Source of the DNA: Phytophthora quininea
Lineage: Eukaryota; Oomycota; Peronosporomycetes; Peronosporales; Peronosporaceae
Assembly: GCA_011947345.1 (NCBI GenBank)
Contig: JAAVTG010000597.1
Span: 48,883-112,882 of the forward strand
Reading direction: 5' to 3'
DNA: 64,000 bases
Shown: positions 31,514-41,059 of the stretch, one piece after another
Layout of the letters: each line of letters opens with the position of its first letter
How positions within the stretch are numbered: position 1 is the first letter of the stretch
Made by a program: the position numbers and the translations under genes
Notes under the pieces: model-generated
What the model was told of the DNA's origin: nothing
The model's input: only the letters and a program-made list of their open reading frames with translations
Database searches by the model: none

Positions 31514-33332
31514 TACATGTCGAGGAATAAATCCTGTCTTTTTTGCTACTGCGATTGGTTTGATCTCGAGGAACCGCGTTGGTCGATTCGGCTGCTGATA
31601 GAGCAGTTGCAGACGACATACCGTTGCGAATGGTATCTACTTGACGATGAACCTTAACGAACATGATATCCCTTAGTAATCGATCTTCCGTTGTGCAGCG
31701 CGATTTAACATTGGTCATGTCCTCGTCGGTCTCCACCGCCCCACGAACATCTTCGAGCACGTCATTGACCCAGTACACTAGAGACGGAAGCTCGGCCAAA
31801 CCCCATGACACGCGCATCAGTGTTTCCTCGATAAATGCGATAATGCATTCCACCAGCTCAACCAACTCGACACAGCAGTACTCGCTGGTGAATGTAAGCA
31901 GCACTTTGGCATTGTCGACAACTTCTTCAATGCTTGACGGAGGCCGAGCAGCTGTAAATTCAGCCGACGCAGACAAGTTATCGAAATTAGAGCCACCAGT
32001 TTGAAGCCATGCCATTCTCTCATCAGGTGAAAAGCGTGCAAAGTGACAAATGGAAAGTCCACAGGAACCAAACTGAATGTCATACAGTCGCGTACACACT
32101 CCCGGCAACGGTTTGAACTTGACGAACTCAGACCGAACCAAACTTTTGCAAAATAGGATTGCATGCTTACCTTTGTGCTTCGCAGATGTGATACATTCAT
32201 GCACACGCTGCTGATCTTCACGAGGGCAAAACGCGTATTTCGACGGCTTTCCGATTTTCGTGTCTGTAACCCGTCTCGCAGGTGGAAGACTGTGAAGGAC
32301 ATTATCCGCTTCTCGGATGGGAGTGTTCTGTGTTCGATTCGAGGCTTGACGAACTTCAAGGAAACGATTTAACAGGTCAGGATCATCACTTAGCTTCTCC
32401 ACGATCAGAGCGTCTTGGTCGAGGGCCGTGCGCCGTCGTTTTGGTGGAGCGCTAACTTCTTCGTTATCAACCACAATAGGTGTGCTGGACCGTTTAGAGC
32501 CTCGCGCTTGTTCTGATGCCCCAAGTTCAGCTCCGTCGTCAGCTTGAGCTGAAATTTCTTCATCATCATCTACAAAAGGATCGAACAATGCATCGGCCAA
32601 ACGCGGAGACCGCATTCTATCACTTCTGCTGATACGTTGAGTACGGCCACTTGCAGGGCGATAGAACGTTGTTCCAACAGAGCTGGGTACCGGTTCAAAC
32701 TCCCCGTCGACGAAATGGGCAAAGTCCAATGCATGCTGAAGCGTAAATTCGCACGCTTGCCCCGTAGTTGGGTCAGTCCATTGACACAATTGGGTCGGCA
32801 GAGGGCGGCAGCTCTCTGACATTAGACCGTCGAGGACCACCGACAACACATTAGATCCCAGCGCACCGTTTCTTCCCAGGACCCGATCCAGAATGGTGTC
32901 TTTAACTTCATCTATCTCCGTGACACTCCATTCGTCGAGATTGAACTCAACATGCTCAAGCAATAGAGCCACTATGGGCGGCACTAAGGACACACAGCTC
33001 ACTTCTGTCTCCAGCATTTCACCGCTTGATCTGACCCTTGCACGTTCACTGTCTACTTGAACAACTTGTCCAAATGAAAGCTTCTCTGGGAGATGGAAAG
33101 ACACCGCACGTCGTAGACACGAAAGCTCTCCTGCTGCTCTCACTTCACTCGCCGTCACCACGTGTTCTTCAGCGACATTTCGATGCACCATCCCTTCTCC
33201 GCCTTCTAAGCTGCGGAACGCCACTTGGTCGGACGTCATTCCAACGACCTTGGCGTAGAATGGCTGTTCAAATTCACCCTCGACTAACTCCGGCACTAAA
33301 TGGAGGAACGAGCGCTTAGTTAAGCGAACCAT
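31473..33332 (-). CDS. Gag-like ORF, copy 2, full length
   Basis: A 619-codon frame from an ATG at 33330-33332, 60 bases inside A1. I recognise no named domain. It contains an acidic segment (DPFVDDDEEISAQ), a basic patch (PPKRRRTALD) and a conserved-looking central region (KYAFCPREDQQRVHECI). By position it is the structural protein of the element. It is complete here, whereas copy 1 lacks the first quarter. Confidence 0.75.
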   Translation of the reverse strand: MVRLTKRSFLHLVPELVEGEFEQPFYAKVVGMTSDQVAFRSLEGGEGMVHRNVAEEHVVTASEVRAAGELSCLRRAVSFHLPEKLSFGQVVQVDSERARVRSSGEMLETEVSCVSLVPPIVALLLEHVEFNLDEWSVTEIDEVKDTILDRVLGRNGALGSNVLSVVLDGLMSESCRPLPTQLCQWTDPTTGQACEFTLQHALDFAHFVDGEFEPVPSSVGTTFYRPASGRTQRISRSDRMRSPRLADALFDPFVDDDEEISAQADDGAELGASEQARGSKRSSTPIVVDNEEVSAPPKRRRTALDQDALIVEKLSDDPDLLNRFLEVRQASNRTQNTPIREADNVLHSLPPARRVTDTKIGKPSKYAFCPREDQQRVHECITSAKHKGKHAILFCKSLVRSEFVKFKPLPGVCTRLYDIQFGSCGLSICHFARFSPDERMAWLQTGGSNFDNLSASAEFTAARPPSSIEEVVDNAKVLLTFTSEYCCVELVELVECIIAFIEETLMRVSWGLAELPSLVYWVNDVLEDVRGAVETDEDMTNVKSRCTTEDRLLRDIMFVKVHRQVDTIRNGMSSATALSAAESTNAVPRDQTNRSSKKDRIYSSTCIEASASSNGSRNS

Positions 33333-33392
33333 AATTCCGGAGCAAAGGGAGCTGAAAGCGGGTAGAGACGCTGAAGCGAGAGAGCGAGGGCC

Positions 33393-33516
33393 TTAGAAGC
33401 GAGAGAGAAAATCTGAAACTAACGAGCAGGAACTACCTACGGCTTCGTGCGTTGGTTTCATCTTGCGCTGCCTTCCTTGAAAAGCTATTTTCGCGCTCTT
33501 GCTCGAAAATTCCCAT
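33393..33516. repeat. Split direct repeat A1, copy 2
   Basis: About 124 bases; partner of 27353-27474. It marks the 5' end of copy 2. Confidence 0.9.
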
Positions 33517-33656
33517 GTATGGTATGGTGTGGATTACCTTCGGCTTGTCGGATTGGTGCTTCTCATAGTCAGTGAAGGACACCAGGTATCGAACATTAAC
33601 CCCTCAGAAGCGCGCTCTGTTTGATTCTAACTGAAAGGTAATCTAATGGACTCGAC

Positions 33657-34320
33657 CCTACTGCAAACTGATGACTCTGCTCCGAGATTCATCCAATACT
33701 TGGGACGAAAGTGCTTCCGCATGACATTTTCGTGCTCTACCATCAAATGAGGCGATTGTTTCATCGCTTACTACCGCATCTGGACGAAGGAGAATCTAAG
33801 CTCCAACACTGTTTTTCACGTGCCCGTCATTAGAACCAATGTGGAGCGAGCTATGGAGCCGGTGGTCGAGGTTCTTTTGCGTCAATCTAAGCTGGAGGTT
33901 GCGACTCTTCCCAAGATTGCAAGACCTCCGTAGGAACTGGAGAAGTGAACACAAAGAACTGATACTTCTATGGAGGATCTACACAGCGATTGTGTTTCAT
34001 GCAACATGGCGGCTCAGGAACGACATTCATTGCCAGGAAACAACGGCTGAAGGGCCAAATATTCTCAAACTGCTGAACTCGTTCAAGATGCACTACCAAT
34101 TCCTCTACCAACACGCACATGAGCTTCATTGCAACCGCGCTACTGTGGCCCGGGTGCTGCAAAAACTTGGCTTTGATCCGCCAGAAAATAATATCCCGGA
34201 ACCCATGCACCACATGTGGACGACACGATCATAACTCCCACGGATAGATAGCTTATCACCTTAAGACGAGAAATCCGCTAAACAGTTAATCGATTCAATT
34301 CCTACTGCAAACTGATGACT
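33657..34320 (+). mobile_element. 5'-truncated LINE insertion with 20-base target duplication
   Basis: A perfect 20-base repeat (CCTACTGCAAACTGATGACT) lies at 33657-33676 and 34301-34320 and flanks a 624-base insert. The insert's 839-1234 equivalent (33839-34234) is an open frame with LLWRIYTAIVFHATWRLRND, the region downstream of RT in this LINE family, and it ends with the shared tail CAGTTAATCGATTCAATT. Clear target-primed retrotransposition of a truncated copy. Confidence 0.9.
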
Positions 34321-34660
34321 GCCCAATCATCAGTTTTTATAATCCAGTTTGACGTAGCCTCTCCAGAGCTTGTACAAAGGGCCATCAGCAATTCAGCTAC
34401 AGTTTTGCCCTCGGCGTTTACCATCAATATTTCTTCTTTGACACGCCATGGACTGACATCTTCGTTGTACAATTGGTAGAACTGCTGTTTCTAACTTTTC
34501 GGAGAGTTTCGAGAGCTCCAAGCTCTGTGGTCATGGCCACCAGAAGCAACGGTATCTCGTTCCTCGGGAAGTTTCTACGTCATCATGGCGAAATCTTGTG
34601 AAAAAAGCAAGGATCAACACGAGCGTATGGCTGCGACGTATGGTGCTACAGTACTTGGAG
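34321..34660. other. Intergenic; possible decayed coding stretch on the minus strand
   Basis: The minus-strand frame across 34330-34490 reads NEDVSPWRVKEEILMVNAEG and AELLMALCTSSGEA without stops. It loosely resembles the C-terminal region of secreted effectors, but no start, signal peptide or motif supports a gene. Confidence 0.3.
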
Positions 34661-34799
34661 CACTAAGTTGACGGCGGTCGATGGCAAGCCCCAAATTGAG
34701 AGAGCGGGTGGCTCGGAGTTTATTCTCCGTTTCACCGGTATTGCCGTGGTAGCCGAAAGGATACTTACGCACGTTTTGTTCGCGATACACGTTGACGCT

Positions 34800-34900
34800 T
34801 ACGTAAATCCGTTCGCTATAGGTGATGACAATCAACAAGATTTGCATCAATACCTTCAGAGCTCCATGACAACTGGCGCATACACTGAAAAGCACTGGCT
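34800..34900 (+). repeat. Dispersed repeat shared with 36540-36630 and 61920-62010
   Basis: FAIGDDNQQDL and LQSSMTTGAYT are encoded here and, with small changes, at 36538-36625 and 61919-62005. The three copies suggest an older mobile or duplicated unit. Function unknown. Confidence 0.6.
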
Positions 34901-35141
34901 AGAACTTACCCTTTTGTGAGTATGGTAGTCGAGTGATAAGATTGGAGCATCATAAACACATTACTGTAGTGTAGAGCTCTCTCCATGGATTGAGAGCTTG
35001 TTGATGCCGAGCCTCCGTCGAGTTTTGGCCATTGGATTCCGCTACAAAGCGCAGCATCATTCACGACGGCTACAGGTTGCAGGCGCCGCTCATCGATGAA
35101 GTTGCTTTCGAGTACTCTCGCTGGCATTTCTCTCTTCCCGT

Positions 35142-35156
35142 GGCAGATCCTGTTCG
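35142..35156 (+). promoter_or_regulatory. Effector-upstream motif GGCAGATCCTGTTCG
   Basis: Lies 142 bases before the effector ATG at 35298; exact match to 13731-13745. Confidence 0.55.
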
Positions 35157-35242
35157 GTGCACGCAGCTTGCCACGAGATTAGCTGTCCCTGAACATGATT
35201 GATCTGCCGTCGAAAGTCTCTGCATCCGGCGTTGGTAGAAGA

Positions 35243-35261
35243 CATCACTCTTCAATTCACC
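35243..35261 (+). promoter_or_regulatory. Oomycete-type initiator (Inr)
   Basis: CATCACTCTTCAATTCACC resembles the oomycete core promoter consensus GCTCATTYYNCAWTTT. It lies about 40-55 bases upstream of the ATG at 35298, a usual distance. Confidence 0.45.
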
Positions 35262-35297
35262 AGCCACCACCACAAACCACTACTACATCTCGAGACC

Positions 35298-35728
35298 ATG
35301 CGCGCGTTCCACCTGCTGACCATTGCCATGGTCGTGCTCTTCGCCACGGCCTTCGCCGGAAGTACCGAGCAACGCTCGCTTCGAGTCGCTGGCGACGACG
35401 ACAGCGAAGAGAGGGGATTGCCCAGCATGGAGCGCCTGAAAGCCAAATACCAAGCAGCCAAGTCGAGTGTCCAGGTAGGGTACCAAGAAGGCAAGTCGAT
35501 GAGCAAAAAGTGCTCCAAGCCGTGAAGGCAAAAACCGAAGAGTTAAAAACGGAGTCCAACATGCTCAATGCCATCAAGAAAGGTGAAAGCGAAGACACGA
35601 TTCTCGCCAGAATGGGCGTCAAGCCTTTGGCCGTCAATGAGCAGGGCCGCAACATCTACAACTTCGAGGACCCATTCGTGCAGATGTACCGTAAGATGCA
35701 CGCGATTGCCAACAAGAAGAAGGCGTAG
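35298..35728 (+). pseudogene. RxLR-like effector, one frameshift
   Basis: A signal peptide (MRAFHLLTIAMVVLFATAFA) is followed by EQRSLRV, an acidic run and EERG: a textbook RxLR-dEER start. After GKSMSKK the frame stops at 35523-35525. The downstream frame continues with the family C-terminal block (KKGESEDTILARMGVKPL, NIYNFEDPFVQMYRKM) to 35728. Comparison with the copy at 60240 indicates a one-base loss in the A run at 35504-35509. Secreted, presumably host-directed; target unknown. Confidence 0.8.
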
Positions 35729-35927
35729 TGATCTTCGGGTTTAAGAAGCGTGCTAGGGAACATGCCGCACAAGCATTTGCTTGCTGCTTAAAGAGTAATA
35801 CCATGTTCCAACTGAAAACGCGTAGTTGTTTGAACTTGCGATGGATGCAATTTCGGAACCGCCCGAGCACCCGGAAGAAGGATTATGTAGTTAGCTACGA
35901 TTGAAGGAATACTATGGTGAAAGGAAA

Positions 35928-36507
35928 TCAATGGGGCGTCGGTGGCGATTCAAGCGAGAGAACGACCGATATTCCTACGGCAGTAGGGTATTCAAATATA
36001 TTGTAAACGAGCACATTCAAGAACGACTTGGACCGGGGGCTGGATATTGCTGGGGGATACGACAAGAACTTGCAGTATCCATACGCAGTCGGAACAGCAG
36101 GAAATGGGCCTAGTTTGAACGGCATCGTCCGCAAGAAGGTGCAGCAAGCAAAAGAGCAACTATTAAGATTAGTACGGTTAGGAACGGCTCAAGTTCACTT
36201 GAGAAGTGCACAGCCAATTCAGAAGAAACTATTGGCAGCGACAGCCACGGAAGGAGCCTTAAAGGAGGCAAATGCAGTATCATGGACAATCAGCAGGAAG
36301 ACAGATGTATCGGCTGTCATAAAGCTGATTCAGAAATTTGGTGACAAGGAGATACAGTGGTCACAACCACTTCCAGCCCAACTCAGGGAGATGATTCAAC
36401 AACAGCTCCAGCGACACGGAACACGGCATCCCAAGACAAAAGTGAAACAAACCGGAAGCATTAGGCAGAGCCTACAGAGATGTCAGGAACCTATTAGTTG
36501 GAGATAA
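35928..36507 (+). pseudogene. Unknown helical protein, copy A, frameshifted
   Basis: Same coding sequence as 61295-61888, broken by one extra G near 36037 (GGGGGCTGG against GGGGCTGG). I do not recognise the protein. It is Gln/Lys/Leu-rich and predicted helical, for example VRKKVQQAKEQLLRLVRLG. Without an ATG near its start it may be a transposon-derived fragment. Confidence 0.5.
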
Positions 36508-36862
36508 CAAATAATAGTGGACCTATGAACCGCCACTATCTGTTCGCCATAGGTGATGGCAATCAACAAGATTTGCGTCGACACTTACAGAGCTCCATGA
36601 CAACCGGCGCGTACACTCAAAAGTCTTACGATCTGACATTTCACGCGATATTTGCCTCGTCTGGCAAAACCAGAGCGCAGAAAACAATGAGATGCCCGAG
36701 ACTCAAGTTGATCGGCATGGCTTTAATAGGGCTCGCGACAGTCATTTTTCATGCAAATATCAAAACAAATTCGGGGAATCAACTCTATCCGCATGCAAGC
36801 ACTGTTTGCGTACGATCCTGTAAGTGCAGTTCGCATTCGAACCCGAAAAGAGCCGTTTGGTC

Positions 36863-36881
36863 GTTCATTGACCATTTTGCC
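36863..36881 (+). promoter_or_regulatory. Oomycete-type initiator
   Basis: GTTCATTGACCATTTTGCC fits TCATT-x3-CATTTT. It lies about 50 bases before the ATG at 36930 and is conserved in copy B at 62244-62262. Confidence 0.55.
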
Positions 36882-36929
36882 TTCTCCTGCCCACGTCACC
36901 AACCGAAGCACGAACAACAAACACAAACC

Positions 36930-37064
36930 ATGAAATTCATCATCGCGATCGCCGTTATTGCTGTGTGCATGGCCCAGGTTACTGAGCTGTGTCTGGCTTA
37001 CGACATTCCGCCTGCGAATAACTTCTACGAAAAATCCGGCGTGTACAAGCGGGGAGCTCATTAG
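36930..37064 (+). CDS. Small secreted peptide, 44 residues
   Basis: The ATG sits in a typical A-rich leader (AACAAACACAAACC). The first 23 residues (MKFIIAIAVIAVCMAQVTEL) form a clear signal peptide. The mature part is only about 20 residues (YDIPPANNFYEKSGVYKRGAH region) with no RxLR motif and no Cys pairs. The sequence is identical in copy B (62311-62445). A longer upstream frame exists, but the Inr and signal peptide favour this start. Role unknown; could be a short apoplastic peptide. Confidence 0.6.
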   Translation: MKFIIAIAVIAVCMAQVTELCLAYDIPPANNFYEKSGVYKRGAH

Positions 37065-37276
37065 GGACCAAGCGACGAGATCGAGCAAAAAGATTCAATT
37101 CTTTTAGCTGAGGCGCCACACAATAATCGTCAAACACTGCTCATTCACAACTGTGAGTTTGTGTGAAACGCCTTTGTCGTCAATGCCTAATATTTGTCCT
37201 TGGCGAGGTTGAAGACCCAGAGATCTTTTATCTTCGACGGGATCCCTCAAGCGAAGAAGTTGATTTCGATGCTCTA

Positions 37277-37534
37277 TTACTTGTAGCTCACTAAGTACAA
37301 GGTCGGCTTAGCATCATGGCGCGTCTTGACATTGGCAGTGGCTTGCTTTGCGTAGCTCTTGGCTCCGTTGAATTTTGACGTGGTCGCAGTCGCTAGGGAC
37401 GTAACACAGTCAACTTGTCCTCTCTCTCCGGGGTTGTCATCCACCCGGAGGGATCGGCGCTTAACTACCTCAGTGAAAGTCACAACAAAGAACACGGCTG
37501 CCAGAATGGTAAAAAAAAGAGAGAGAACGCCCAT
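37277..37534 (-). CDS. RxLR-like effector, intact, 85 residues
   Basis: The ATG at 37532-37534 gives a hydrophobic signal peptide (MGVLSLFFTILAAVFFVVTF), then KRRSLRVDDNPGERG, an RxLR motif with a short acidic/GER stretch in place of a full dEER. The C-terminal 45 residues have no recognised fold and lack the G-S-x-D-x-I-L block of its neighbours, so it belongs to another subfamily or is truncated. No stop or frameshift. Its duplicate at 62661 is destroyed by a LINE insertion. Confidence 0.7.
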   Translation of the reverse strand: MGVLSLFFTILAAVFFVVTFTEVVKRRSLRVDDNPGERGQVDCVTSLATATTSKFNGAKSYAKQATANVKTRHDAKPTLYLVSYK

Positions 37535-37740
37535 TGTTTTGTGGACGGGGGATGTTTCACGAGTTCGTGTGGTAGCAACATTCCAACGATAAGTAGGTCC
37601 GGCAGCATGTGCAACATGGCCAACACAGACCGAATAGCAGCAAGTTCTGCTAGTTTCTTGGCGGATTTATAAGGTTCTTTCTCCTCGTAATCGTCAACTT
37701 CTCATCGTGGCGTATTATGGACGAGATTTCACATCTTGTC

Positions 37741-38339
37741 TGCGTGTGTGAAGGCAGTCGTAAAGACGCCATGGAGGCTTCTTCCAAGTAATTCTGCTTA
37801 CAGCGAAGTGGGATTTGTTAATGTTTCCTGCCGTTCCCGCAAAAACCTGCGCAAAAGTATCAAGCTGACCGCTAGGAAAATAAAATCCGCATTGTGGGAT
37901 AGAAGCCGCTGGTACACGAAATCTTCGAGTAAATTCCCCGCTGTGTCCGAGTCGACGGCTGTAGAATTGACGAGAATCGCGAATGCATCCACCGTAAAGT
38001 GCTCGCAGCTCGGTAATTGATGCGAAGTGCCGCATGTTCCACTACCTTGCAAGCTTTCTCACACTTCGCTATGTCAAAAATCGACAGGAGGTCGTTGATG
38101 AGCAACATGATACCCGCAACGTTCGACGAAGGAGGAGGCTGCGTCGGAGGCAGTGCTAGTGATTCACTGTGTGTTGGAGACGCCGGAGCCAAAGCAGTCG
38201 TGATTGAAGTCACTGATCCTGTCGGTTTTGCTGCCGTCGCGTAGCAGCCTTCGACACTGCGGTCCTGTCTGCATAGCCCAACCAATACTCTGCCGTCCTC
38301 GTAGAACAAGAATCCAGCAAGTACTCATTACGATACACT
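37741..38339 (-). pseudogene. Unidentified decayed coding region
   Basis: Two minus-strand frames (37872-38309 and 37798-38052) appear to be parts of one protein. SSNVAGIMLLINDLLSIFDI and KACKVVEHAA lie in the first, and CEHFTVDAFAILVNSTAVD, DFIFLAVSLILLRRFLRERQE in the second, with a switch near 38030. Codon-like content is better than background, but I recognise no family. Confidence 0.3.
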
Positions 38340-38342
38340 AGA

Positions 38343-39540
38343 ATGAAGACACTCCAAAACTCGTTATTCAGCCCAATATGGTGGAATGCATCGACAAATT
38401 TCCAAGTGTGGCGCAGACAAGATGCTCATCGCGCACCACTGGGTACAGGACCTGTCAAGTTCCGGTGCCTCTGTAAAGAGCTTGCTTCAAAAGGCAAATG
38501 GTGTATAGCAGACTTTCTAGATACTTCCCATCGATGGCCAACCCTCATGGTGTTTTTCAGGGGGTATCTACCGAGCTACGTCCAATTCTGGGGTCCAGGG
38601 TTGCACTGACGGATATCACCCAGCTTTATCGACAGCTAACCCAGGTGTTTGAACGGGCATTGCCACACCCAGAGACAGGTGGAATAAGCGTGGCAACGCG
38701 AGGTGCAATACCGCCGACATTTGGACTGACAGTCGGAAAGACATCTCGGTTCTTCCCAAATCTAAAATCCCAAGACTGGGACAAATTGTTGCGGCCTGAT
38801 AGATGCGTGCAACCACACCCCATGAAAGTGCTTGGCTGTCCGCAACGACAGATCCATACAACGTTACAACAGATACTCGCCCTCCGCCAGTTTCTGGTTC
38901 CTGTTATCCACGATGTGATGCTGAGAATGTTCTTTGGAGACCTCATTGTCGGATCAAGGCTGTTCTTCCTCAAGTCGTTAAATCCTACGATTCAACAGTG
39001 TGTGAGACGATCATGTGCTGCGATAGAAACAGTAGAGCACTGTTTCTTCTCGTGCCCAGCTCTGACGCAAATGTGGACCCCATTGTGGTCCCCATGGCAT
39101 AAGGCTTTCGCGACGGAGCTGGATTGGCGATTGCTAATTTTTCCTAAACCACGAGACCTGAAGAGGGAGTGGAGGCAGAACCAAAAGGTGGTCCTGCTAC
39201 TGTGGCGAGTCCACACTGCGATCGCGTTCCATGCTACGTGGAGATTGAGAAACGACATACTATTCCGTGAAACTACAGCTGAAATACCAAGCGTCCAAAA
39301 TGTGATGTCCTCTTTTCGACGACACTGTCTGTTCATCAATCACCATTCAGCGGAGCTTGGGATTGACGACAAAATTGTAACCTCTGTTCTGGAGAAGTTA
39401 GGCTTTGACCCACCTGCGCCGCGAAACACACTACCAGCAAGTCACGTTTGGATTCCACGAAACTAAGCAGCAGAACGACTAAGTAGTATACGATCGTAGC
39501 TAGAAAAACGGTTTATCCGACTGGTTAATCAACTTAAATT
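38343..39540 (+). mobile_element. LINE 3' half (post-RT region), 5'-truncated
   Basis: The frame 38498-39466 includes a zinc-binding-like RVT block (IETVEHCFFSCPALTQMW), then LLWRVHTAIAFHATWRLRND and a final WIPRN stop. 38343-38500 holds the upstream part in another frame. The tail TGGTTAATCAACTTAAATTTCT runs straight into an effector remnant at 39541. The same sequence inserted in inverse orientation at 62891-63743. RT and endonuclease are absent. Confidence 0.8.
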
Positions 39541-39720
39541 TCTTCTTTCTTCTCGAGGACCTTGTCCTTGCTTTCTCCCTTCTTGATCAGCCTGAAGCCT
39601 CTCATTTCGTCGCTCACCTCCCTGATGCTCTTTTGGCCAGGTGACGCTCCTCGGTCTACAGTAGATGGTGGACAGCAAATTGCAGAATGATGACTTCGGC
39701 GTGTTGAGCAGTGAATGTTC
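39541..39720 (-). pseudogene. Effector C-terminal fragment abutting a LINE end
   Basis: Reads EVSDEMRGFRLIKKGESKDK-VLEKK on the minus strand, matching the effector at 55493-55902 (EVSDEMKGFRLIKIGESKDK). The N-terminal half is missing: sequence jumps from the upstream motif at 39730-39744 almost directly to the C-terminal block. Its end is replaced by the LINE tail. Confidence 0.65.
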
Positions 39721-39729
39721 ATTCAGCAC

Positions 39730-39744
39730 CGAACAGGATCTGCC
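39730..39744 (-). promoter_or_regulatory. Effector-upstream motif
   Basis: CGAACAGGATCTGCC on the plus strand, the reverse complement of GGCAGATCCTGTTCG, oriented with the minus-strand effector remnant. Confidence 0.5.
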
Positions 39745-40149
39745 GTGCTGTTCGTGCAGTTTAGACACGGAATATGCTGAACAAACCGAGGCATCTCGGC
39801 TACCTGACTTCGATTTGTGCATGGAATAGTGCAAGTTCCCCGCTAGAAAAAGGGCAATGGCTTGCGCGGAGGTCACGCACGAGCCCGTATATCGTCATCA
39901 AAGAGAAATCGCGAGATGATTTAAACCGGGCCGTTGTGCTGTAGATGCCAGACTTCCTGGAAGAGCGAGTGAGTCGATCCAGTTGATAAGGACGGAATTG
40001 GAATTGCTCCCGAATTCTACCACGCGAGCTGTCTGGAACACCTGAGTCTGCTTAGCTGGTTCTGTCGACAGGCGAGAAGACCAGCGTTTAGTTTTTTCAT
40101 AGTGAACACAGAGGTTTATCCTGTTACCGACTAAACGTCCCGGAGGAAT

Positions 40150-40401
40150 CGACTTCGCGGTATCTTTCCTCGCTAGTGGAATGGGGTGCATGCCAGGGAT
40201 ATGACAAGATTTACCGGCTCCAAGTTCGCAGCTTGGCGTAAATATTTCTACGTCAGTGACCCTGGGTCTCGAATCTGTTGGTATCCTTCACGTTTCTCTC
40301 TATTGTGGAGGTGTGGCGCAGTCTCTGAGTTCTCGCTATGTGGAATTGTCGATGTGTTGAAGGAAGTGCCAGAATCTAAAGGGGAAGAGCTGGAGGAGTG
40401 A
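40150..40401 (+). pseudogene. C-terminal fragment of an inositol-type MFS transporter
   Basis: LASGMGCMP, then (other frame) FSLLWRC, EFSLCGIVDVL and PESKGEELEE correspond to FASGMGCMPW, FWLYAGFSLCGIVYLW and PETKGLELEQ of the transporter at 14737-16511, in the same order and spacing. Frameshifts and a stop interrupt it. It is a truncated duplicate lying 24 kb from the full gene, on the other strand. Confidence 0.65.
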
Positions 40402-40598
40402 CAATGTGGAAGTGTCTGGGGCAAATGTAAATGTACAACAAACCCCCAACAAAAGTTGCTTGTAAAGATAAAATATTGCTTCAGAAAATGCACTGCTTAT
40501 TACTGATTGGAAACACGGTCCAATTTGCTGACGAGCCGACTATCTGTAGCATGCTGCAACCTTAACTTATACATTTTTATCAAGTTCGTGCGTGCCCG

Positions 40599-40964
40599 TC
40601 ATCGCCATGACATTCGCGTAGTTATGTCATTCTGGCCCCAAACCTTGACGCCATTCTCATCGTGGCTAAACTTGACTTTCATCTTGGTGAGGATGTCGTC
40701 GTCGGAGAGATTGCCCTGATCGAACTTCGGTACATCCAGATGGCATTGTATACTTACTCGCCGAGTCACTTGATTATCTGCAGATTCTCCTTGTAAGCTC
40801 GTACCTCGTCCTTCACTGCGTTCAACTTGGCCTTGACCTTCAGAGAACTGAAGACTCTCTTCGGAATCGCTAACAACCCGGACAGACCGGCGCTCGCTTT
40901 GGTCAGCGAAGCCCGTAGCAAACAGCACGTCCAAAGCAACGGTCAGGAGGCGGGGCGCTCGCAT
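40599..40964 (-). pseudogene. RxLR-like effector, internally frameshifted
   Basis: An open frame of 121 codons starts with a signal peptide (MRAPRLLTVALDVLFATGFA) and ERRSVRVVSDSEES, a degenerate RxLR (RSVR). The middle section reads sensibly only in another phase (FSSLKVKAKLNAVKDEVRAY). The original phase then resumes with the family block NLSDDDILTKMKVK and NGVKVWG. Two compensating indels therefore leave an unbroken ORF with a scrambled centre. Could still be secreted. Confidence 0.6.
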
Positions 40965-41059
40965 GGTCTTGAGGGCTGGCAGCCTGGGGCTTGTCCGGCA
41001 AATTGTGGAGTAGAATAGAATTTGATTATCGGATTTCTCGTAAGTGGCTAAACTTTAAG

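Larger units (their letters stand above)
27255..33516 (-). mobile_element. DIRS-like retrotransposon, copy 2 (complete)
   Basis: The minus-strand order is A1 (33516-33393), gag, CCCH finger, RT, RNase H, tyrosine recombinase, B1 (27571-27475), A2 (27474-27353), B2 (27350-27255). The split direct repeats are complete and the RT/RNase H/recombinase frame is open for 773 codons. Two lesions remain: a 2-base loss near 30616 relative to copy 1, and the -1 phase change within RT shared by both copies. It is probably recent. Confidence 0.9.
35780..37740. repeat. Segmental duplication, copy A (matches about 61160-63990)
   Basis: The segment recurs almost unchanged at 61160-62890 and 63745-63990, interrupted there by a LINE insertion. 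The shared block includes an unknown ORF, a small secreted peptide gene and an RxLR-like effector. Confidence 0.9.
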
